Shown here one piece after another: positions 38,952 to 47,425 of a stretch of 64,000 nt of DNA (positions are counted from its first letter, which is position 1; every line of letters starts with the position of its first letter). The DNA is from Hymenobacter frigidus (GTDB lineage: Bacteria; Bacteroidota; Bacteroidia; Cytophagales; Hymenobacteraceae). Position numbers and translations under genes: made by a program. The notes below the pieces were generated by a model. The model saw nothing but the letters and a program-made list of their open reading frames with translations. It searched no databases and was not told where the DNA came from. The stretch lies in contig NZ_BMGY01000003.1 in the NCBI RefSeq assembly GCF_014640435.1, forward strand, positions 62,001 through 126,000, given 5' to 3'.

Positions 38952-39368
38952 TTAGGGTTTAGCTGGTGTGAGCGGGTCGATGAGTACTTCCGTCACGGTG
39001 CCCAGCGGGCCAAACCGCAGGCTGATGCACGCGGCCCCTGAGCGGGCGTGGCGGCCCTGGCACTGGGTGCCCGGCTCCAGGTAGTAGTAGTAGGCTTTCT
39101 CGGTGCCGGCGCGCAGTTCTTCCTCGTCGGGCGGGCCCAGCAGGGCCGTGACATCGTCGGCACGGGCTTCGTAGAGGTGCTCACGGCTGCGGGTCAGGGC
39201 GGCTATGGCCGCGCGGCGCTGGTCGCGGCAGGCGTACGGGTCAGCGCGCCAGGTGGCCGCATCGAAGCCCGGAATTTGGGGCAGCGCGTGGCCACAGCTC
39301 ACGAGCACTCCGCTGCATATCACCATTAGGGCGCGCCCGCAGAATCGGGGGAAATTGGATATTAACAT
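38952..39368 (-). CDS. Small lipoprotein (hypothetical)
   Basis: Starting at ATG 39368 gives 138 residues; ATG 39326 is an alternative. A hydrophobic segment ends in a lipobox (GVLVSCGH), so it is probably lipid-anchored. The mature part includes ADPYACRDQRRAAI, a segment about a threshold phrase DVTALLGPPDEEELR (similar in style to SmpA/OmlA-type small lipoproteins), a Tyr-rich EKAYYYYLEPGTQC and paired Cys. I do not recognise the family with certainty. It is divergent from the L,D-transpeptidase gene. Confidence 0.65.
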   Translation of the reverse strand: MLISNFPRFCGRALMVICSGVLVSCGHALPQIPGFDAATWRADPYACRDQRRAAIAALTRSREHLYEARADDVTALLGPPDEEELRAGTEKAYYYYLEPGTQCQGRHARSGAACISLRFGPLGTVTEVLIDPLTPAKP

Positions 39369-39493
39369 TGTTGGAAAAAATGCAAAATGCCGCCAAATCG
39401 CTGAGCAATCAGCGAAATTAAGCACTATTTTTGGCCCGATATTGTGTACTGCTCACTTCGAGATATTCCAAAACCCATTTTCCCCCCTTGCTG

Positions 39494-40282
39494 ATGAAGT
39501 GTGCAAAGGTTTTTCTAACCGGATTACTTTCACTGGCGCTGGCATCGCCCGCGCAGCTGGGGGCTCAGGTGATTGCGCCCAAGGCGATGGCGATGTTGCC
39601 GCCAGCCGCCCAGCAGGTCTTCTTCCAAACGGCTTTCGAGCGGCAGGCCGTGGAGCTTTATGCCAAACTAGGACTGGGAGCGGCGGGCTTGCCCTTGGGT
39701 GTGTTTCGCGAAGGACTGGTGGGCTACTACAACCTGCGCGGGGCCAGCAAGCGCCCCGGTACCCCGCCAGTGCTCACCCTGATTGATTTCAGCAAATCGA
39801 GCCAGCAGAAGCGGTTGTGGGTGATAAACGTGGAGAAAGCCAAGGTGCTGTTTCACACGCTGGTGGCCCACGGCAAAGCGAGTGGGGCCGATGTTCCGCT
39901 GGCTTTTTCGAACCGTGGGGGCTCAGAGATGAGCAGCCTGGGGTTTTACCGCACGGCACCAACGACTTACAACGGCAAGCACGGGCTTTCGCTCAAGATT
40001 ATGGGCCTCGACCCTGGGTTCAATACCAATGCCGAGAACCGGGCCGTGGTAGTGCACGGTGCAGAGTATGTGTGCGAGGACTTTGTGAAGTCGCACGGCC
40101 GGCTGGGCCGCAGCCAGGGTTGTCCGGCCTTGCCAGTGGCCGAAACGGCTGCCATTGTGCGGGCCATTAAGGGCGGGAGTGTGCTGTACCTGCACGGGCC
40201 GGCGCGGGCGGGCTACCGGTCGCAGTGGCTGAACTTAGCCGGTGCGGCGGCGGCCTTTGCGAACACGCGCTTTCCGGGGTAA
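39494..40282 (+). CDS. Secreted murein L,D-transpeptidase catalytic domain protein
   Basis: From ATG 39494 the protein has 262 residues and a signal peptide (MKCAKVFLTGLLSLALASPAQLGAQ). The catalytic core reads AVVVHGAEYVCEDFV, then GRLGRSQGCPALPV, giving the His and the nucleophilic Cys of the YkuD fold; I place it in the YkuD_2 branch. LWVINVEKAKVLFHTLVAHG is the typical strand before the active site. Such proteins cross-link or remodel peptidoglycan in the periplasm. A terminator follows. Confidence 0.88.
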   Translation: MKCAKVFLTGLLSLALASPAQLGAQVIAPKAMAMLPPAAQQVFFQTAFERQAVELYAKLGLGAAGLPLGVFREGLVGYYNLRGASKRPGTPPVLTLIDFSKSSQQKRLWVINVEKAKVLFHTLVAHGKASGADVPLAFSNRGGSEMSSLGFYRTAPTTYNGKHGLSLKIMGLDPGFNTNAENRAVVVHGAEYVCEDFVKSHGRLGRSQGCPALPVAETAAIVRAIKGGSVLYLHGPARAGYRSQWLNLAGAAAAFANTRFPG

Positions 40283-40324
40283 GCGGCGGGAAATAACCAG
40301 AAATAAAAGTGTGCGTTAAAAGCG

Positions 40325-40365
40325 CTGTCGGCCGTTCCTAACGTCAGGAGCCGGCAGTTTTTTTT
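40325..40365 (+). terminator. Terminator of L,D-transpeptidase gene
   Basis: CTGTCGGC and GCCGGCAG pair and are followed by eight T. Confidence 0.8.
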
Positions 40366-40392
40366 ACTACGCTCAACCATTTCTCTTTTTCC

Positions 40393-41205
40393 ATGCGTTT
40401 CAATCTCCGCTTCATCATTGCCATTATCGTGGCGGCGGTGTCACTATTTGGCTACTATTTTAATACCTCGAAAAACGAGGTGACTGGCGAAACGCAGCAC
40501 ATCAGCATGACTGCCGACCAGGAAATTGCCCTGGGCCTGCAGGCCGCGCCCGAAATGGCGGCGCAATACGGTGGCGAAAGCCCCGATAGCCGCGCCACGG
40601 CCGCCGTGCAGCAAGTGGGCCAAAAAATAATCAGCACCACCAAGGCCGGCCAGACGGGATATAAATTCCAGTTTCATTTGCTGGCCGACGACCAGACAAT
40701 CAACGCGTTTGCCTTGCCTGGCGGCCAAGTGTTCATCACGCAGGGGCTGTTGAAAAACCTGACTTCCGAAGGGCAGCTGGCGGGGGTGCTGGCCCACGAA
40801 ATTGGGCACGTGGTGGGGCGACACTCGGCGGCACAGGTGGCCAAATCCAACCTCACGCAGGGCTTGGCCGGGGCCGCAACCATTGCCTCGTACGACCCCA
40901 ACAGCCCCGGCAGCTCAATAGCGAAGGCGGCCATCGCCGCCGCCATTGCCAAAGTAATCGGGATGCGCTTTAGCCGTAACGACGAACTGGAGGCCGATAA
41001 GCTTGCGGTTGATTTCACCCCCAAAGCCGGCTACGACCCCCGAGCCATGATTCAGGTGATGAAAATTTTGGAGCAGCAGGGCGGCCGCAGCTCCACGCCG
41101 GAATTTATGAGCACGCACCCCAATCCCGGCAACCGTATTGGCGAACTGGAAAAGGAAATTGCGGCCGAATTCCCACAAGGCGTGCCGGCCGGCTTGAAAC
41201 AATAG
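40393..41205 (+). CDS. M48 family zinc metallopeptidase
   Basis: The 270-residue protein has one N-terminal membrane anchor (FIIAIIVAAVSLFGYYF). The M48 zinc motif HEIGH sits in GVLAHEIGHVVGRHSA, preceded by FALPGGQVFITQGLL. The third ligand region is RNDELEADKLAVD. The motif MSTHPNPGNRIGEL closes the domain, as in BepA/LoiP-type proteases. It probably degrades misfolded envelope proteins in the periplasm. It ends about 20 bp before a 46-bp-arm inverted repeat. Confidence 0.9.
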   Translation: MRFNLRFIIAIIVAAVSLFGYYFNTSKNEVTGETQHISMTADQEIALGLQAAPEMAAQYGGESPDSRATAAVQQVGQKIISTTKAGQTGYKFQFHLLADDQTINAFALPGGQVFITQGLLKNLTSEGQLAGVLAHEIGHVVGRHSAAQVAKSNLTQGLAGAATIASYDPNSPGSSIAKAAIAAAIAKVIGMRFSRNDELEADKLAVDFTPKAGYDPRAMIQVMKILEQQGGRSSTPEFMSTHPNPGNRIGELEKEIAAEFPQGVPAGLKQ

Positions 41206-41223
41206 ACCACGGGTTTCAGCAGA

Positions 41224-41319
41224 TTTCACGGATTTTGTAGTCGATTCAATCAACGAGAAAAGGCTTGCCGCATGGCAAGCCTTTTCTCGTTGATTGAATC
41301 GACTACAAAATCCGTGAAA
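41224..41319. repeat. Perfect inverted repeat with 46-bp arms
   Basis: The arm 41224-41269 (beginning TTTCACGGATTTTGTAGTCG) is mirrored without mismatch at 41274-41319; the loop is GCAT. Further outward pairing is partial (GACCACGG... at 41204 and ...CCGTGGTC at 41338). It lies between convergent genes and would fold into an unusually long stem in RNA from either strand. Confidence 0.95.
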
Positions 41320-41346
41320 CTCGAAAAATCAGCGCGAATCCGTGGT

Positions 41347-41982
41347 CTAGAAATTGGGAGGGGTCAGGTTTTTGAAGTGGCCGTTGAGGCGCACCCGTTC
41401 CTTGAGCCGCTCAGTTTCGAGGACGACGGGGAGGATTGTTTCGAGGTGGTCGCGCACTATTTCCTGCCGCTCTTGCTCGCTGGTAGTGGCCAGCACCTGG
41501 TATTCCTGCTCGGTGCTGAAACCGATGTGGTGGGCCACGTCGAAGATGCAGTAATCGGGAGCCAGCTCCAGCAGCAGTTTGCGCAGGCCGAGAGCTTCGT
41601 AGAGCTGGCGCACTTGCTTGATGATGATTTCGCGCAGGACCGGGTCGGCCTCGTTGTCTTGCACCACGGCTTCGACGAGGCCACCGGCGTAGAGCTTGCC
41701 CGGGGCCTGGCGGTAGAATTTGTTGATTCGCACCACGCCCACGGCTTTGGTTCGAATATCAAGCTCGCCACTGGAATAGGTTTGCTCCACGCCAAGCAGG
41801 CGCATCTCGGTACCCAGGTCGCTGAGGGAATTGTCGAGGTAGGGCGGAATACCGAAGGTGGTGTTCTGCTCGATGCATTCGCGCACCAACTGCCGGTAGC
41901 GGGGTTCAAAGATGTGTAAATTAAGCTTTTCCCCCGGAAAGACAACCAGATTGAGCGGGAATAACGGGAGCAGGCGGGCCAT
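41347..41982 (-). CDS. Lon substrate-binding (LON-N) domain protein
   Basis: From ATG 41982 the protein has 211 residues and starts MARLLPLFPLNLVVFPGEKL, the classic beginning of the Lon N-terminal domain, followed by LHIFEPRYRQLVREC. There is no AAA or protease part, so it is a stand-alone LON-N protein. The role of such proteins in bacteria is not settled; they may bind unfolded or oxidised proteins. The longer frame to 42180 reads back through the mtgA start and is rejected. Confidence 0.88.
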   Translation of the reverse strand: MARLLPLFPLNLVVFPGEKLNLHIFEPRYRQLVRECIEQNTTFGIPPYLDNSLSDLGTEMRLLGVEQTYSSGELDIRTKAVGVVRINKFYRQAPGKLYAGGLVEAVVQDNEADPVLREIIIKQVRQLYEALGLRKLLLELAPDYCIFDVAHHIGFSTEQEYQVLATTSEQERQEIVRDHLETILPVVLETERLKERVRLNGHFKNLTPPNF

Positions 41983-42123
41983 GGCAAGCAGACGGAGAAG
42001 AGAAGATATTTGCTGACACAACAGGCGAACTAGCCGATTGGGTTTTGTGGTGAAGCAACCGGGTAAGCCGGGCAGCAGGCAGCCGAAAGGTAGGCGGGAA
42101 AGATGAAACCCGGCGTACCACGC

Positions 42124-42131
42124 TACTTTTG
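42124..42131 (+). promoter_or_regulatory. -7 box TACTTTTG abutting mtgA start
   Basis: Exact TAnnTTTG match ending 5 nt before the mtgA ATG (42137). If used, the transcript would start at or next to the start codon. Confidence 0.35.
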
Positions 42132-42136
42132 CCTCA

Positions 42137-42901
42137 ATGTCAACCGCTACGCTACTTCCGAACCTGTCCACTCTGCTCAAGAAAACCGGCCGTTTGGTAT
42201 TGCAGGTAGCGGCCGTGCTGTTCCTGACTTCGGTGGCTTGGGTACTGATTTACCGATGGGTGGACCCGCCCGCCACCTGGCTGATGCTGGACCGCCGGGC
42301 CCACGCGCCCATTGGCCTGGGCTACTACGGCATTCAGCGCGAGTCCCGGCACATTCGCTACCAATTCCGCACGCTGAACGAAGTGGCCCCATCCGTGCCG
42401 CTGGCCCTGGTGGCGGCCGAAGACCAGCGGTTTTTGCTGCACCACGGCTTCGACCTGGATGCCCTTACCAAAGCGGCCAAGCGCAACTGGAACGGCGATG
42501 GCACGCACATCGTAGGCGGCAGCACCATCACGCAGCAGGTGGCCAAAAACGTGTTTCTGTGGCAAGGGCGTAGCTACGTGCGCAAGGCCGCTGAAGCCTA
42601 CTTTACGATACTGATTGAAGCTTTGTGGAGCAAGCGGCGCATCATGGAAATGTATTTGAGCGTGGCCGAGATGGGTGATTGCACCTTCGGCGTGGAAGCG
42701 GCCAGCCAGCGTTATTTTGGCAAATCGGCCAGCCGGGTGACCCCGGCCGAGGCGGCTTTGCTGGCCGGGGTGCTGCCCAACCCGCTGCGGTTCCGGGCCT
42801 CCAACCCCGGGCCGGTGGCGCGGGCCAAGCAGCGGCGGGTGCTGCGCAACATGCGCCGGCTGGGGGGCATCACTTACGTCAACACACTTTTGCACAACTA
42901 A
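42137..42901 (+). CDS. mtgA: Monofunctional peptidoglycan transglycosylase
   Basis: The 254-residue GT51 protein has one N-terminal membrane anchor (LVLQVAAVLFLTSVAWVLIY). The glycosyltransferase motifs are VAAEDQRFLLHHGFD (catalytic Glu), GGSTITQQVAKNVFLW, RKAAEAYFTILIE and KRRIMEMYLSVAEMG. No transpeptidase domain follows. It polymerises lipid II into glycan strands at the outer face of the inner membrane. The next gene starts 1 nt after its stop, so the two form an operon. Confidence 0.96.
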   Translation: MSTATLLPNLSTLLKKTGRLVLQVAAVLFLTSVAWVLIYRWVDPPATWLMLDRRAHAPIGLGYYGIQRESRHIRYQFRTLNEVAPSVPLALVAAEDQRFLLHHGFDLDALTKAAKRNWNGDGTHIVGGSTITQQVAKNVFLWQGRSYVRKAAEAYFTILIEALWSKRRIMEMYLSVAEMGDCTFGVEAASQRYFGKSASRVTPAEAALLAGVLPNPLRFRASNPGPVARAKQRRVLRNMRRLGGITYVNTLLHN

Positions 42902-42902
42902 C

Positions 42903-43385
42903 ATGGTAAGCATCGCGACAATCGGGAAACTAGGTACGGCGGCCCTCGGCTTGGGCTTGCTCGGCTGCGCGACGGGAGGCCCCGTGGTTGGCACGGCTAA
43001 ACAGGATGACGCAGCGACGCGCCGGGCCGTTGTGGCGGTGCTCACGACCCAGACGGCAGCCTGGAACCGCGGCGACATGCCGGGCTTCATGCAGGGGTAC
43101 TGGCACTCCGACTCGCTGGTGTTTCTGGGCCGCAAGGGCCCCACTTACGGTTGGCAGCGCATTCTGGACAACTACCAGAAAAACTACCCCAACGCCGCGG
43201 CCATGGGCCAGCTCGATTTCAGCGGCCTGCGCGTGACGCCCCTGACGCCCGGCGCCGCGCAGGTGGTGGGGCATTGGCACATAGCCGGGCCCGTTGCGGG
43301 CGACGAGCAAGGCTATTTCCTGCTGGTGCTGCGGCGGGTTGAGGGGGAGTGGAAGGTGGTGGCTGACCACACGAACAGCCAGTAA
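42903..43385 (+). CDS. SnoaL/DUF4440-like (NTF2-fold) lipoprotein
   Basis: The 160 residues begin with a lipobox signal (TAALGLGLLGCATG). The mature part is an NTF2-like domain: VVAVLTTQTAAWNRGDMPGFM, WHSDSLVFLGRKGPTYGW and ending GEWKVVADHTNSQ. DUF4440 proteins bind small ligands or serve as accessory domains; no catalytic residues are certain. It is translationally coupled to mtgA with a single spacer base, suggesting a periplasmic role near the cell wall, but that is inference. Confidence 0.8.
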   Translation: MVSIATIGKLGTAALGLGLLGCATGGPVVGTAKQDDAATRRAVVAVLTTQTAAWNRGDMPGFMQGYWHSDSLVFLGRKGPTYGWQRILDNYQKNYPNAAAMGQLDFSGLRVTPLTPGAAQVVGHWHIAGPVAGDEQGYFLLVLRRVEGEWKVVADHTNSQ

Positions 43386-43406
43386 AGAAATCGGTAGCGT
43401 GACGCT

Positions 43407-44546
43407 CTAGTTGCTGAGGTCCTCCTTTTCTTTCTGTTCCACACCCACAATCAGCCCCAGCCCGGCGGCGTGCTGCGCCGCCGTGGCGTACTCGGCCACC
43501 AGCAGCATCGGCACGCCTTCCACTTTCAGCTCTTCGGCAATGGGGCCGACCAGCAGGGCGCGGGCCGGCACCTGCACGTCGCGGATGTAGATGGCGCGGA
43601 TGCGGCCGGGATGGCGGCGCACCACTTCGCGGTATATGCGGGCGTCTTCCTGGCCGCTGTCGCCGAGCAGCACGAAGGGCAAGTGGGGGTAGGTGGTCAG
43701 CAGGTCGTCGATTTCGTGAAGCTTGTGCGCAAAATGAATGGCGGCCGAACCGACGACGCCGGGCGGGGGCGGGGTTTTAGGTCGGGAAATGCCCAAATCG
43801 CGCAGCAGCAGCGGGCCGGGCGGCATTTGGTGGATGCCCATAAACTCGTCGAGCACGTCGTAGAGATTCCAGGGGCTGCTGCTGACGTAGAAAAATGGGT
43901 TGTCGGGCCGTCCGGTGCGGCCCCGCTGCAGCCGCTGGTAGAACTCGGCCACGCCCACGAAGGGTAGTTTGGAATGCGCGTTGCTGAGCAGGGTGCGGGC
44001 CAGCATCTTGAGCACGTTGGTGGCCACGGTTTCGAACACCGTGTCGTCGAGGTCGCTGATGACGCCGAATTCGGCGCTGGGCGGGGGCACCAGCACCTTG
44101 GCCGATGCCTGCACCACGGCGGTGGGCAAGGGATAATTGGTGGGCAGCCGCACCGTGCGCACCGGCACCGGATACCAGAGGTAAGACTCGGGCTCGGGCA
44201 GAGCGTGGGGCTCGATGATGAGGGTGAAGTAGCCTTCGTCGTCGGTCGTGACGAGGTGCTGGCTGCCGTCGGGCAGCTCGGCCACGAGGTCGGCTCCCGT
44301 GATTTCGCGGCTATTGAACCGGCGCACCATGCTGCGGAAGTTGCGCCAGCGCGAGTCGGCCGCCGTTTGGGGCGCGATACCGGGGTCGGCCATCAGGCGG
44401 CCCTTAATGTAGAACTTGGCGGCCGTGCCGTAGCTGCGGTACGCATCGAGCCGCAGGGCCCCCAGTCGGCCGGCCCGCGCCGAGCGGCGGGTCAGGAGGT
44501 GGTCGGTCCATTCAGAAAAGGCGGAAAGGGCATCAAGCAGCTTCAT
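43407..44546 (-). CDS. App1-like phosphatidate phosphatase (DUF2183)
   Basis: The 379-residue protein carries the HAD-type motif DLDDTVFETVATN (about 165) and, later, FFYVSSSPWNLYDVL and FVLLGDSGQEDARIY, the three phosphatase motifs of the App1/DUF2183 family. The N-terminal 150 residues form the beta-rich domain seen in bacterial members (RFNSREITGADLVAELPDG). In yeast App1 dephosphorylates phosphatidate and related lipids; the bacterial substrate is not known. A -7 box (44551-44558) abuts the start. It is divergent from topoisomerase IB. Confidence 0.88.
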   Translation of the reverse strand: MKLLDALSAFSEWTDHLLTRRSARAGRLGALRLDAYRSYGTAAKFYIKGRLMADPGIAPQTAADSRWRNFRSMVRRFNSREITGADLVAELPDGSQHLVTTDDEGYFTLIIEPHALPEPESYLWYPVPVRTVRLPTNYPLPTAVVQASAKVLVPPPSAEFGVISDLDDTVFETVATNVLKMLARTLLSNAHSKLPFVGVAEFYQRLQRGRTGRPDNPFFYVSSSPWNLYDVLDEFMGIHQMPPGPLLLRDLGISRPKTPPPPGVVGSAAIHFAHKLHEIDDLLTTYPHLPFVLLGDSGQEDARIYREVVRRHPGRIRAIYIRDVQVPARALLVGPIAEELKVEGVPMLLVAEYATAAQHAAGLGLIVGVEQKEKEDLSN

Positions 44547-44550
44547 GGGG

Positions 44551-44558
44551 CAAACCTA
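44551..44558 (-). promoter_or_regulatory. -7 box TAGGTTTG abutting the App1-like start
   Basis: On the minus strand this is an exact TAnnTTTG ending 4 nt before the ATG at 44546, as at mtgA (42124) and the Imm51-like gene (56095-56102). Confidence 0.35.
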
Positions 44559-44652
44559 CGCCGGGCGGCCTGGAATGCGGCTTGGCAGCCACGGTAGCCC
44601 TTTTTGCGTAGAACGCCCACGCCTTACCACCCGGGACCCATTCTATCCGATT

Positions 44653-45765
44653 ATGTCCACTGCTGCCACGCCACGCCCCAAATCCCGCAAGAAGACGCTA
44701 GTACCTCAGGAAGAGGCGCACATCCTCTACAAAGACCCGGCCCGCCAGGCCCAGATGGCCGGCCTGCGTTATGCCACCGACCAAGGCCCGGGCCTGGCCC
44801 GCAAAGTCACCCGTGCCGGAAATTTTACTTACTACGACGTCAAGGGCCTGAAAATAGCCGACGCGAAAATCCTGGACCGGATTACCAGCTTTGTGATTCC
44901 GCCGGCCTGGACCGAGGTCTGGATTTCGCCCTCGGCCACCACGCACCTGCAGGTGACGGGCTTCGACAGCCTGGGTCGTAAGCAGTACCGCTACCACCCG
45001 GCCTGGGACGAAATGCGTAGCCTGACCAAGTTTTCGCGCCTGCACACCTTTGGCGAAAAGCTGGCCCCGCTGCGCGAACAACTCAACAAAGACCTGCGCC
45101 GCCCGGTCCTCGACCGGGAAAAAGTAGTGGCTCTGGTGCTGCTGCTCATGGACCAATCCTTCATTCGGGTCGGTAATAAGGAGTATGCCAAGAAGAACAA
45201 TAGCTACGGCCTGACCACGCTGCGCGACAAGCACGTAGCCATTGAAGGCGGTCAGGTCAACTTTTCCTTTGTGGGTAAAAAAGGCGTGGCCCACAACGTA
45301 ACCCTGCAGGATGCCCGCCTGGCCCGATTGGTACGCAAATGCAAGGAAATTCCCGGACAGCACCTGTTTCAGTACTACACTACTGACGGCCAGCATCACG
45401 CCCTGGAATCGGGTGATGTGAACGAGTACCTGCAGCGCCACACCGGCCTGGCGCTATCGGCCAAGGACTTTCGCACCTGGGGCGGCACAGTAAAAATGGT
45501 GGAGTGCCTCGAAACCGTATTGCGCGAAGAACCGGAGTTGGCTCCCGAAAAGGCAGTGAAAAAGGCCGTGAAGGAAGTGGCCACCGGCTTGGGCAATACC
45601 CCCACGGTGTGCTCCAAATACTACATTCACCCGCATGTGGTGGAGTTGTTCAAGGCCGGCTGGCTTATCGAATACCTGCGGAAGCACGACGCCGCAACCA
45701 AGCCCGGCGACTTGCTTTCGCCCGTGGAGCGCTTGGTGCTTAAGATGCTGAAAAGTGCGAAATAG
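44653..45765 (+). CDS. DNA topoisomerase IB (poxvirus/bacterial type)
   Basis: From ATG 44653 the protein has 370 residues. The catalytic pattern of TopIB is present: Arg in FIRVGNKEYAKKNNSYGLTTL, Lys in SFVGKKGV, Arg in FRTWGGTV, and the nucleophilic Tyr in VCSKYYIHPHVVE. The N-terminal domain includes FVIPPAWTEVWISPSATTHLQ in pieces typical of bacterial members. It relaxes supercoils through a 3'-phosphotyrosine intermediate. It converges on the first of the three lipoprotein paralogs with a 23-bp gap. Confidence 0.95.
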   Translation: MSTAATPRPKSRKKTLVPQEEAHILYKDPARQAQMAGLRYATDQGPGLARKVTRAGNFTYYDVKGLKIADAKILDRITSFVIPPAWTEVWISPSATTHLQVTGFDSLGRKQYRYHPAWDEMRSLTKFSRLHTFGEKLAPLREQLNKDLRRPVLDREKVVALVLLLMDQSFIRVGNKEYAKKNNSYGLTTLRDKHVAIEGGQVNFSFVGKKGVAHNVTLQDARLARLVRKCKEIPGQHLFQYYTTDGQHHALESGDVNEYLQRHTGLALSAKDFRTWGGTVKMVECLETVLREEPELAPEKAVKKAVKEVATGLGNTPTVCSKYYIHPHVVELFKAGWLIEYLRKHDAATKPGDLLSPVERLVLKMLKSAK

Positions 45766-45788
45766 CTGCCGGGATTGGCTTATGTCAC

Positions 45789-47348
45789 TCACTCCTCGGG
45801 CAGCTTGTCGTAGGCTTGCGCGGCTGGGGCGCTGCTTTGGGAGAAAAATACTCCGCGTAGCGCCTTGGCCCCAACTTCCTTGTTCCCTTCGGTGAGCTTA
45901 TTAGCTCCCGGCCCGCCATAAATGCGGAGCCGGATTTTGGCGGCGGCATTTGCCGGGTTGTTTACCACAAAGCTGTCGTCACCGCCCAGGCCCTGCAGCG
46001 AAATCTCCTTGGTTTCGCTGCTCAGAAAAGTGCGGCTGAACAGGGGTTGCGCAGGGCGCGAACCACTCGGGTACACAATTACCTGCGTAGAATCAGGGTA
46101 GCGGTTGATGAGGAAGGTTTCGGCCTGGGCCGTGCCGCCCACCATGGGGCGGCGGGCCAAATCCTGGTAAAGCGCGTCGGCCAGGGCTGGCAGGGCCACC
46201 CGCCGGGCCTGCAAGGCAGCAATGGTGCGCGGGCCTTCCAGCGCGAAGGCAGTGGGCGGCAGGCGGTGCACGGCTCGGCTCAGCAACGTATCGGCCAGCT
46301 GCGACTGCAGGGCCCGGGCGGCGGCTTGAAACTGGGCCCGATTAAGGCCATTGAGCGCCCGGCGGTCCAGGTATTCACCGTTGGAAAGTAGCGCTACCGG
46401 GTTTTTGTAGCGGGGCCCAAACGTGACCCAGTGCCGAATGGCCACGTGCCCAATAAGCCAACCCAATACGCCGTCGTCGAGCCGGTAGAACACCATGTCG
46501 CGGTCCTTTGGTAGCGGAAGCAGCGGGGCATAGCCGTTTGCTGCTGGTGTGCCAACGGCCCAGTTCCATTGGCCGGCGTGCCGGTCCCAGTCGCCCAGCC
46601 AGCCATCAAAAAGCCGGGCGCGGAGCAGGGCAGGCTGGTCGAAGCGTTGGGCGGGGCTGGCAAAAACAGCGGCAAAAGCTTCTTCGCTATTGAGCACTGC
46701 CGTGGGAGTTGCGTTGCCCGGCAACACAGCAGCTTTCTCTTCCAGATAAGCCAGCTGGCCGCGGAAACGCTGCAATGAGTCAGCCTGAAAAGCGGGGTCG
46801 TCGGGGCGCACGTAGTACAGGTGCGGTTCTGACCGGGGCACGCCCAGGGCCGTAGCCAAGGGCGGTATTACCAGGGCAGCATACGGGTTGGTCGCTGATA
46901 CATTATCCCGTAGCACATTCACCAAAAACGTGCCCCGCACAGCCTCCGGCGTGGCCCGAATGGGGTCTTTATCCACCGTGCGGATGACGTAGGCGCTACC
47001 ATCAGGTGCCGTCAGACTCAGGCTGGTGCTGTTGAAGCCGCCGCCTACTTTGCCGGCCAGCAAGCCGCCCGGCCGGGCCGTGGCGAGGTTGAGCACGGGG
47101 GCATTTACCGGAGCGGCCCAAATGGAGCGGTGGTGCTGGCCCACCAGCGCATGGTAGAGCCGGCCGTGGCGGGCATACTGCCTGCCGGCCGTCACGCCGC
47201 GCACACTGTCGGTAGCGGCCGGGAGGGGAAGCGCCACGTTGGGGCGGGCATCAGGCTGAAAGAATTGCTTGCGAACGCAGCCAGTGCTGAGCAACCCGGC
47301 CAGAATGCCCGCTGTCAAAAAATAAGTGCGCAATTGAATTGGAATCAA
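45789..47348 (-). CDS. Kinase-motif lipoprotein paralog 1
   Basis: The 519-residue protein has a lipobox signal ending LLSTGC (Cys24). Blocks shared by all three paralogs here are: a glycine-rich strand pair GGGFNSTSLSL, then YVIRTVDKDP (Lys127); an acidic helix LAYLEEKA; RARLFDGWLGDWDRH (DRH at 255-257) with QWNW; and KDRDMVFYRLDDG (281-293). Gly loop, Lys, Glu, DRH and a late DxD/DDG follow the order of atypical kinases such as HipA and FAM20, so a surface kinase-like fold is my inference. Similar segments occur in larger Bacteroidota outer-membrane proteins. It follows paralog 2 by 77 bp on the same strand. Confidence 0.78.
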   Translation of the reverse strand: MIPIQLRTYFLTAGILAGLLSTGCVRKQFFQPDARPNVALPLPAATDSVRGVTAGRQYARHGRLYHALVGQHHRSIWAAPVNAPVLNLATARPGGLLAGKVGGGFNSTSLSLTAPDGSAYVIRTVDKDPIRATPEAVRGTFLVNVLRDNVSATNPYAALVIPPLATALGVPRSEPHLYYVRPDDPAFQADSLQRFRGQLAYLEEKAAVLPGNATPTAVLNSEEAFAAVFASPAQRFDQPALLRARLFDGWLGDWDRHAGQWNWAVGTPAANGYAPLLPLPKDRDMVFYRLDDGVLGWLIGHVAIRHWVTFGPRYKNPVALLSNGEYLDRRALNGLNRAQFQAAARALQSQLADTLLSRAVHRLPPTAFALEGPRTIAALQARRVALPALADALYQDLARRPMVGGTAQAETFLINRYPDSTQVIVYPSGSRPAQPLFSRTFLSSETKEISLQGLGGDDSFVVNNPANAAAKIRLRIYGGPGANKLTEGNKEVGAKALRGVFFSQSSAPAAQAYDKLPEE

Positions 47349-47425
47349 GAACTATCGGATAATCAGGCTTGGGTTTTCACCGGCGAACCTGTCGTAATGG
47401 CTGCAAGTAAGGCCGCTGGATGGCA

